Assembly: GCA_003952965.2 (NCBI GenBank)
Contig: CM025856.1
Span: forward strand, 19,416,620-19,480,619
Direction of reading: 5' to 3'
Origin: Morella rubra
Lineage: Eukaryota > Streptophyta > Magnoliopsida > Fagales > Myricaceae
DNA: 64,000 nucleotides
Positions 55,724-64,000 of the stretch are shown piece after piece. Position 1 is the first letter of the stretch. Each line of letters starts with the position of its first letter. The position numbers were made by a program, and so were the translations under genes. The notes under the pieces were generated by a model that saw nothing but the letters and a program-made list of their open reading frames with translations, was not told where the DNA came from and did not search any database.

Positions 55724-56290
55724 ATGTCAGAAGGTAGCCGCCACAGAGGGAACCCAGCATGGTGTTTTATTCTGGACCTGCCAGAGGAACTGATCAGGGA
55801 CATTTTACTTCGCATTGTGCAATCAGGATCACCGGCAATTTTATCCTTTATGCTAGCAAACTGCTGCTGACGGTTCCACGTACTTTACAATCACCAGTTG
55901 GTATCCGCTGTAAGGATAGAAAGACTGCCCCGCAAGGATCACGACCGGACTCGGTCATTCAACGCATCCAACGTTTTTGTGCCATGAGTAATCCCGATGT
56001 CCTGTTCTTGCGGGGCATGGAGCTGGCAGTGGAAAACCCAGTTGGGAGTCGAGATTACAGGACTGGGAGGTCAATGCAGAGGCAATGGTGGGTTAGAGCT
56101 ATATGATCGGTTCGGCTTTGGCGCGGATAGAGAGAGCTCGAGTACGTGAGGCCTTTGTGCCCTTGTGGGGTGAACGTGTTTTTTCGGCAATAACGCAGGC
56201 CCATAACTTGCACAAGAAATCGCTGCCACATACCACCAATTTTGTACTGGTTCGAACTATGGGAATCGGACCCCGATATATTTGATTATC
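55724..56290 (+). pseudogene. F-box-like pseudogene
   Basis: ATG 55724 opens MSEGSRHRGNPAWCFILDLP and continues EELIRDILLRIVQSGSPAIL, SFMLANCC, then an in-frame TGA at 55868. Past the stop the same frame continues RFHVLYNHQLVSAVRIERLP. The LPEELIRDILLRI...C.RFH..YN..LV pattern is an F-box motif, the SKP1-binding part of SCF ubiquitin ligase subunits, of a type like Arabidopsis At2g35280 relatives. Later frames carry NPDVLFLRGMELAVENP and GGLELYDRFGFGA, which resemble the family's downstream half after further frameshifts. A TATATA box lies about 30 bases upstream (55692-55699). The stop and shifts make it non-functional unless the TGA is bypassed. Confidence 0.5.
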
Positions 56291-56460
56291 TATGCATCGG
56301 GTGCTGGGGTCTTATGGAGGTTATTCATTTTTTAATGTCATGTAATCCTAACGGGGTGCAGGTGCATATCCACCCGAACCACTCGTCACTGAATTGGCTG
56401 CGGAAGGTGACATTTCTGTTCCATAATATCTTTTGTGTTTGCCAATATAGTTAACTACTT

Positions 56461-58640
56461 TCGAATGGCCGAATTTATGGGTGTCTTTAATATTGATAAA
56501 CTGATGTTAATTTTCAGCAACACGCAGTTTTTAATCTTTTACCAATACCATCGATCTTATTTATTGTGTTGTTTACCATACGACAGAGATGTTTAATTTG
56601 TAGAATGGATGTTTTCAGATGTTGCGGACCAGATATAGTCTTTCCGCAGTAAATTTAATTGCATGTCATCACTGGTGTACACAGTCTAAATTTTGAAAGC
56701 AAAGGAATGCTTCAATGTCAAAACTCGAAACTCAAAAGATCATGGTCCGCCAAACAGCAGTTGAAACAAAAATTAGGGACTAGATTGGAGGATCTAGCCA
56801 ATTAAAAATATGCATATTACTCAGTTGCTCAATGTTCTTTGCAGACAAAGCATCCGTGTGTCATTTGTATTATTAGTGCATGGTTGTAGTTCATTTTTAA
56901 GTGGTCTGCTTGTACGCGTAGTTCATTCATGTTCTCATTGGTTGTAGTTCAATCTATTGTAATTTATATCTTTATTTTGTTCTGGTGGTATTTTCATATT
57001 TAAGAGCACATGTCCTGTGAAGTCCATCCATCTATACACTCGTGTTTGATCCATGTCATGAGGGCAAGCAAAATTCAAAAAAAGTTACTTTCTGTTTCAT
57101 GCCTCGCATATCAACATATCTATTAATGGCTATGTGTACTTATTGTTCTGTGTTTTCAAACTTCATGATAGGTATTTCGATTAAACAAAACAATAAGTTC
57201 ATTAATTCATGGCCAACGCACCCATTCTAGGAAAAAGTAGGACCAGTATGATCTAATTCTACCCTGGAATTGGCGTCGCGCCCGGGGCGCCCTGGAAATT
57301 CTAGGTTCTCGCACGTGGGTGCACGCCAGTGGTTTGAAAATTGCTACAAATCCAGCAATTTCTGCCCGAGCAGACTAGCGTGAGGGCAACACGCGCCATT
57401 GCTCTAGAGAAGTCAGTAGCCTGAGAAACAAAATTAATGGAAGTGGCCTGAGACACAAAATTAAAGGAAATCTTCATGTCCATGTGATTAAATTTTCACC
57501 AACGTGGGGTACTCTAAATGGAAAAGTCAGTGGCCTGAGTCAGATTGCAAAGCAGAAGGCAAACTCTTGCATTTTCAAGTAGTGGAGGTGATGTCAGTCC
57601 TGCCTAACATACGTGGGCTTTCCAACCTTTTCTAACGAATCCAACTCACAATAAGATCACAATGTCCTGATTGGTGATGGGTGAAACAGATGTTCTACAA
57701 GCAGCGAAGAAGACAAATACCCTACTGTGAGCTGTTGAGGCGAAAAGCTATCTTGCAAGGTGATTCATCATCACAATCCCAACATATAATTATACAGTTG
57801 ATGATCATAGAGTTTTTAAAACCGAAATTATAAGCTAGTTGTACAACAATCCTAACCATTTGCCAAATGCATCTGTGAGAAACGAGTTTCTAGACCATTT
57901 TGAATCCAAGACCAGATATGAAACTCTATTCCAAACAAAGCCGTAAGGTTTCAAAAGGAAAAAGGGGATATGGGAAGGCTTGTAAGTTTTTTCATAAAAC
58001 GGGTCGGTTTGTGCTTAAGATCGGGTCAAATATTTTTAAATGATCATGATGTGGCAGCTTTAAAAACCGCTGGATCGTGGGGATTTCATCTTAACCGTTG
58101 CTCATAATTGCCCATGACATTAGTGCCAAGGACAGTAACTGAACCGCACGCCAGGTGCTCGATGCACACACTACCAGTGAATGTAGGAATTTATTAGAAT
58201 CTCTTCTTAAAGCGTCACTAACGCGTATGGAAGGGGAGGGGAGACTTAGCTAGGGAAAATTTCGTCTCCCCTTTGCAAAATTAAGTTACGTTACTCCAGA
58301 TAATATTTGTTAGACGTCATTTTTAAAAGAAGATAAACGCAGTTAATTAAGTGTTTCCGTGTTGGACAAATTAAGAATATTGTCGTTTTTGTCTTCATTC
58401 CAATTAAAGAGATAAACGCAGATTTAGAAAAAAAAATGCATGAAATTATCAAATTTAAATAACATATATAACCAGGCCATGCCAGTACAGTACTGATCAT
58501 AAAACTATTACAAAAAAGTCAAAAAACAGGCTAGGGACATGCAGTACTGCGCCCTTTGGTTGCGCAGCGTCCTAGATACTATCACGGTTGTCGCCGGATG
58601 AGTTTGCACGGTGTCCCATGAAATTCTCCCAGTCGTAGCA
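56461..58640. other. Intergenic region without recognisable genes
   Basis: The ORFs here are short and without domains. A repeat relative of 48026-48172 lies at 58362-58432 (GATAAACGCAGATTTAG). Otherwise no structure was seen. Confidence 0.5.
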
Positions 58641-58652
58641 CTCCTCACCTGA

Positions 58653-59362
58653 TTAACCACCGCTCCTGTCGGTGTCCTCCAGCTCATCCCATAAGGTATC
58701 TGCGGATTCAACAGACGCAGTTTGAGCCGGCATGCATGAAAGACTATTAATATTGTTACGTACATATATAATTTAAAGAACACTTGGGCCGGTTACAAAT
58801 GCATGCATGTCAAACATGCATGTAATGGATGGAGATTAAAATCGATCAGAAATTAATATACATGTACCCACACCGTACCTCGTCTGCGTCGTCTCTGCAT
58901 GGAAGCCCTCCGAGCAGTGTTTGGGGTAGGCCGGTCCGCCACATCCCGTGTCCGTCGCAATTTCCTAGGCCGAGAGGACAGCTTGGCAGGAGCGGGGGAA
59001 GAGGAAGAGGATGGCTCCCTTACCCCACGTCGCGCCCTACTTGTTGTGGCAGGAGGAGAGTTTCCACATGGACGCGTGGTAGAAACGGCTGGTGGGCTCG
59101 GTGGAATGTCAACAAGATCACGGGGAGCGGGAGAGTTCATGACCGAGTACTCTAGGCTCGGACGTCGTTTTGTAGATGGACAATAGCGTCGGCGGGAAGC
59201 AGCGTCATGGCGGGCGGAGAACGACGTCCCAGACCTCTGCCCAGGTCGTCGCTGGATGATGCAGTACTGGTGCTGGCAGAGGATGTTGCGTGGCCATGGG
59301 GAGTTGTCGACGGTTTGAAAAACTGCACTGTCCAATTTACTTAGAACGGTATAGGGATTCAA
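58653..59362 (-). CDS. Unrecognised basic, proline/serine-rich protein, two exons
   Basis: Exon 1 (58879-59362) starts MNPYTVLSKLDSAVFQTVDN, and exon 2 (58653-58699) ends DTLWDELEDTDRSGG. The donor (CGAG|GTACGG) and acceptor (CCGCAG|ATACC) are consensus-like and phases agree, giving 176 residues. The protein is rich in R, P and S, with arginine clusters (ARRASMQRRRRR, KLRRTRDVADR) that could act as nuclear-localisation or nucleic-acid-binding segments, and an acidic C-terminus. I do not recognise a family. The local DNA is more GC-rich than its surroundings. An unspliced reading continues past the donor, so the exon model is inference. The opposite strand is also open (58829-59186), and that could instead be the coding strand. 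Confidence 0.45.
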
Positions 59363-59646
59363 AGGTGTGTTTGGCGGATATAATGAAAGGTACGTACTGC
59401 GATATATATGGGGTGAAGTGGACTAATATATAGGCGCCCACCAAATACGAAAGGTTTCTGCTGCAGTCTGCAGATGGCCGTAATAATTACGAAATGTTGC
59501 AGCCGAAATCCGAAAAGCCATGATTGATAGGCGCGATCTTATACCGTTATACGTAAGGTTTCTAGGATTACGAAAGGTTTCAGCCGAAATCCTCGTAGGC
59601 GTGCACTCGTGCCGCGGGGGTGGAGGAGGGGGCCGGGGGGAGGGGA

Positions 59647-59843
59647 ATTCAGTCCAAAGGGGTGTGTTCAAAGTTAGTCAAAGGAACGGTCAAGATTTAA
59701 ATTAACAATACATCTAAGGGTTAGGATTTGTATTTGTCTCATGTCTCATTAAATGAAGTGCCAAAATCCTAGCCCTTAGATATATTGTTTTAAATCTTGA
59801 CCGTCCCTTTGATTAACTTTGAACACACCACTTTGGACTGAAT
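59647..59843. mobile_element. MITE forming a near-complete hairpin
   Basis: Arms starting ATTCAGTCCAAAGGGGTGTG and, inverted, ATTCAGTCCAAAGTGGTGTG extend about 90 bp each through TTCAAAGTTA and CGGTCAAGATTTAAA. Only a short loop remains. It is 197 bp and non-coding. I could not define a clean target-site duplication. Confidence 0.8.
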
Positions 59844-59849
59844 CTTTTC

Positions 59850-62360
59850 CCCTTGAGTGTAATTAATTATTCACTGCTGGATTGAATAAGCCAATAACGC
59901 GTGTTGGCTCAGGCCTTAGTGGACGTGGACAATTTCGCTGGAATTTTCACGGATCGTGGCGTGTGTCATTCTGTCATAGGCGGTGGGTTCTGGGGGGAAG
60001 AGTCAACTTGTATTCCGGATGGGGGATGCGTACGGCAGATCCAACTAATTAACTGCAGTGACCGATTTAATAAATATCGCACACTACCAAAAAGGGTGGG
60101 ATTACGAATGGGTGCTTTTTCCAAACTCCTTCGAAAGTGGGGTTTGAATTTCAGTGTGTTGGTTATATATGTTATTTGATTCTGGTGGGAAATTTGCTTT
60201 TTAGTGATCACTAGGTTTTACACCCTTATTAATTTTAGTCCTGCATTTTAATGGGTCCAAATTTTAGTCTTTAATCTTTCATCCTTGAAAAATTTAGTCC
60301 TTCCGTTATTCTGTCGTGAGTCCCTTTAATGGAATGAGTTTACACGTCAGCAATACCATACACGTCACTCACTGTGCTCCACCTCAACTTTTTGGAAGTT
60401 GTCATTCTCCCCTAAACGACACCCAACAGATTTCATTTAAAATTTGTGAGACGGTACTGCGTTTGGAACAGCTCGTAGACTACCTTCCAAGGCCGCCCAT
60501 GTAACGCTGCGTTTTCTCTAGGATGCAAATCCCTTTCAAGAAGGCTGCGTTTTGCTAATTAATTAGCTTAATTTTCCGTTTCTATATCAGACGCATGCAT
60601 GTGCAGCATTTTGCACCCCTTGCAGACCCATTAAGACGAGATGCTAGTCTTAGTGGATCTGCAAGCAGTCGGCTGCGCATCAAGTCCCCCCTTCTAACAA
60701 ACAAGATAAGACAAAAAAGAATATAACAACTTATTTGATTCCTAATTTGTCAAGCTAAGTGTAACTTGAACAAGATCAGGAAGCTACAAAGAATCTCCAG
60801 TACTACCCATGAATTAAAATATATATATGCCCTAGTACTCCTTTCAAACTCGACTCGAAAGAGCTAAGAGGCAGGGACGACGTTCTTTCTTTTAGAGAAA
60901 TCTCAAGCATCTGCACTCGGCAGGAAGACCTCGAGGGAAAGCGTTTCTTTTTTAAGGTGTTTAAAGACATGTAGAAACAGAATGGACAGTTTCAAGATGC
61001 TGATTTTTCTCTCCAGCACTGCATGTGTCGACACATCGCACTGACACTTGATAGCATATTTCCAAACCACTTTTAAGGTGTTGACACATGCTGCAAATAA
61101 TTTGAAAATACTGGAACATTGCCAGCTCATTAAAATGCTCCAAAATGTCATGGATCATATATGCATTAATGGCCTTGTTAATTTTTATGATTCGGATTAG
61201 GATTATCCTAGATTTCGTCCCTGCAATGATCATGTATTAATGGCCTTGTTACTATACTAAAGGTTAAATTAATTGTCTTAGTCAAAAACAAAATTTCCTA
61301 TTAATGTTGTGTCTATTTTATTTTTTTCCAATTTGTTCACATGAATTTGTATAAAGCTGAGCATATGCATGTAACTGTTTAACCTTGTTCTCGTGCAAAA
61401 CCTTGATAAAAAAAAAGGGATATCATTATGTCCTTTTCCGTTGTCCTGTTTATAGTCTAAATAATCAAAGTTGTTTAATTGGCCTTTTTGCTTAGCCAGC
61501 GATATCTTGTTTGATCACAAAAATAGCATTCGTTGACACCGAAAGAAAAGCAAATTAATGCGCAGAAGCAATCTGATCTAGGAAAGTAGTAATGGTTTCT
61601 TCTCTCTTTGAATGCTTTTTATAAAAGGGGAAAAAATAATAATAAAATATGTTTTAATTTTCTGACTTCTGATCCATATATTCCCCTTGCCATACGCAGG
61701 ACATGATCTAGGCACTTATAGGCTCTCAAATTTATCGTAGAACGAGAAGAGCAACGTGAGGATCTAAATGGTCTGTCCAAAGAAATTCTGCTGTGGGGCC
61801 TGCTTGGAGTCTTTTAGATGGACTTGACTTGACTAATTTGAGTTGACGTGACTTGACTTTTAGAGGCTTTCGTTGCAACTAGGGACTAGGGAGAAGGACT
61901 CTGCATTTGCTTTACTCATCAAAAGGAGAAAGCTGAGATTTTGTTTCACGCGCGATTGCCCATGGCGTGTATGTGACGGTGCCTCTACGTTAATTAAATG
62001 CAGCGGAAGTGCATTGATTCAGCCACCGGCTTGTCTAATTGGAATTTGACATTCTAAAAGAATTGCTGATGCTTGCCGACAATACAAAGGTTTGGAGACG
62101 CGTGGCTAAAAAGAGTGCAAGCAGCTACAATCGTTTGGGGCAAAACAAAAATTATTTATTGTTTTGCATAATCCAGATGCAAACCCAAATTTTTGAGACA
62201 TTACAATGACGTTTTAGCCCCTATTACTTGCATTTGTAATGTCGCTTTTACCCCAAAGTCAATTTAACCAAAAATTCGAATAAGCACGTTTCTGTCTCTT
62301 ATCTGAAGTCGTCCACTTTAAAATTGGTGTGTTGTAAAGAGAGTCGTGACAGTAATTCCC
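59850..62360. other. Intergenic region without recognisable genes
   Basis: AT-rich DNA with scattered short ORFs lacking domains. A TTTAGTCCT-type dispersed repeat fragment is near 60230-60330. No promoter, RNA gene or element edge could be supported. Confidence 0.5.
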
Positions 62361-62361
62361 C

Positions 62362-62452
62362 GGATGAGGATCACCTGCAATTCAGGTGACCGAATTGCAC
62401 CGGAGAGATGGTAAGAGAGAGATGTGGGTCCCACAGTGGAACCCATTTTAAT
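62362..62452. repeat. Dispersed short repeat with GGTCCCAC-type palindromes, copy B
   Basis: It opens with the same GAGGATCACCTGCAATTC as copy A (45259) and continues AGAGAGATGTGGGTCCCACA and GTGGAACCCAT. Compared with copy A it has an insert (AGGTGACCGAATTGCACC) that repeats the CAATTC core in inverted form. Confidence 0.55.
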
Positions 62453-64000
62453 AATACCTTTAATAAGTTTGATATTTTACCTATTTTTATAATTTTTATA
62501 TTTATGAAACCATTTTCTACGCATTTTTTGAATTATATATTTTGATGTAGGAGCATGACCTTTTTTTATCTTTTGTATCTTTGTGCATCTTCTTCATGGA
62601 ATGATTTACGAAGATTTCAGCATATATATTTTGGAAAGCTCTACGTCTCTAGTTTCAAACGCACTTGACCTCATATCATTTGAAGATTCCTAGAGAAAGT
62701 TATTTTTTACTACTATCGGGAATGGCATTTCAAAGTGCATTTAATTTCTTTTGTGTTGGAATTGTCTAGACTTTATTATTCCGTTTTTTCTAGCTTGACC
62801 ATGATCTAATGAACTCTATATATGAGTGATTATCCAAAATAATAATTTTGATTCAAAGATATAATTCTTGCAAGTATATCTCTTGCTTTGGAGTTGAGTG
62901 ACATCCTCAACCAATCAAGCGAGTGGCTTGGTCACGTCAAGTGGCATCCGCGATTAGTAAGTGGCTTCCGCTACCCCTGGTCTAGTGGCATCCCAGGACT
63001 AAATCCTTTTTGGAAAGCCTTGCAGATTGGTCTGCAAACATAATAACTATAAAATAATATTATTTTATTTAATAAATATAAATAATTCAAAATCTTAATT
63101 AACCAAACAAACCCTTACAATAACAAATTTAAATTTTAAATTTTAAACCAACAAAACCACAACCCATTTCCAAACAAGCCCTTAATATTGGCTGCACTCT
63201 CTCCCACACCCAGGAAAAAAAAAACAAAAAAAAAAAACCTCGGTTATGTACTAAAATCTGTTAATTGGAAGATAACAACTACATTAGGTGGATTGAATTG
63301 GAGAGCCGGGTCCCACCTGCTTCCCACTCCCATAAGATCACATAAGATGGCACGTTCGTTTGGTGATATTCAACTAATTCCTACCAACTCAAACCGAACA
63401 TGTTTTGAGGATGCATTTAATTATTTTCCAATTTTGCCCTGGCCATACTTATGAAGAATTACCAACATATCCTCCAGTAATGAGTTGAGGACATAAATAC
63501 CAATGGGTAAAATGGAATTTGAAAAAACACATGGCACACGTTCAGTGCATTAAATACTCGGACACATGATGACGAAATACCCCAACTCATCTTCCCAATG
63601 TTGAGGCTTCGGTTGAGGGCGAATATGGTCATTTCATCTGGCCATTTAATACCCTGACATTTATTTCCCCCCCACCCCCCGCGAAGACTCTTGACGCATT
63701 GAATACCCTAGCAGCTTTATTTAGAAAAAAGAATACCCTAGCAGCTTTTCAGTCACTCGGTTTTTTTTTTTTTTTTTTTTAAGCTTTCTCACTGTTTGTT
63801 ACGGCAGCTCCGGATGAAAGGAGAATAAGGGTGCTGCCATGTTAACATACCATTTTTGGGCGTGATGGAGGAGTCCATAGAATACTATGCCTTGACAGCA
63901 AAGCCAACTTCTTCTTCTTTTTTTTCCTTTCTTTTTTAAACCTATTTAATACCTTCCAAATATTTGCATCATCAAAAAAAATAAAAAGGAAATTCGAAAT
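62453..64000. other. Intergenic region to the window edge
   Basis: No gene recognised. It contains short direct repeats AGTGGCATCC/AGTGGCTTCC (62938-62992), a poly-T tract near 63760 and a duplicated GAATACCCTAGCAGCTTT (63700 and 63731). Confidence 0.45.

Noticed and set aside
1-64000. CRISPR arrays, bacterial operons or phage
   Set aside because: The 60-bp array at 49.2 kb has no unique spacers. The window is plant nuclear DNA with introns and LTR elements.

Overview
This is nuclear DNA from a flowering plant. It has spliced genes with GT-AG introns, a chloroplast translocon gene, a plant DUF538 gene and a dense layer of plant transposons (Sirevirus-type Copia, Ty3-gypsy, MULE/Pack-MULE, hAT, CACTA, LINE and several MITE families). 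Nothing seen identifies the species.

Three host genes look intact. TIC20-II (7.4-8.0 kb, +) encodes a chloroplast inner-envelope import protein. A LUC7-like U1 snRNP splicing factor (9.4-16.8 kb, -) can be followed through 13 coding exons, all in phase, to a 413-residue protein. A secreted DUF538 protein (20.0-20.6 kb, +) has no intron. A GRF-type zinc-finger gene with a C-terminal membrane segment (41.8-42.6 kb, +) can be spliced in frame but lies downstream of a CACTA end. A two-exon basic protein (58.7-59.4 kb, -) is not recognised.

Layout: 0-2.2 kb, LTR-like DNA and a Sirevirus LTR relic. 2.3-4.3 kb, a Tourist-like MITE and a small Ty3-gypsy element with a broken gag. 4.5-6.5 kb, a probable hAT derivative. 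6.5-20.6 kb, the gene island, broken only by a Pack-MULE at 17.1-18.2 kb that carries a CAF1 deadenylase fragment. 20.6-25.2 kb, AT-rich DNA with MITEs and another LTR relic. 25.2-34.7 kb, an hAT element holding a complete but decayed Sirevirus (26.2-34.3 kb) with target-site duplications for both. 35.0-36.3 kb, a second Pack-MULE with perfect 9-bp target-site duplications. 36.3-43 kb, LTR-like DNA, a CACTA end and the GRF gene. 43-47.5 kb, two divergently oriented env-like ORFs of Sirevirus type. 49.2-50.0 kb, a 60-bp minisatellite. 50.6-53.1 kb, a patchwork of broken gene pieces. 55.7-56.5 kb, an F-box pseudogene. 59.8-64 kb, mostly empty intergenic DNA with one MITE.

The most striking locus is 50.6-51.6 kb: a nearly spacer-free inverted repeat with arms of about 460 bp, both derived from a CLASSY (CLSY3/4-type) SNF2 gene. 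CLASSY proteins recruit RNA polymerase IV for RNA-directed DNA methylation. A transcript through the repeat would fold into a long hairpin matching an RNA-silencing factor, so this is a candidate natural hairpin siRNA locus aimed at the silencing machinery. Expression and small-RNA production cannot be seen from sequence.
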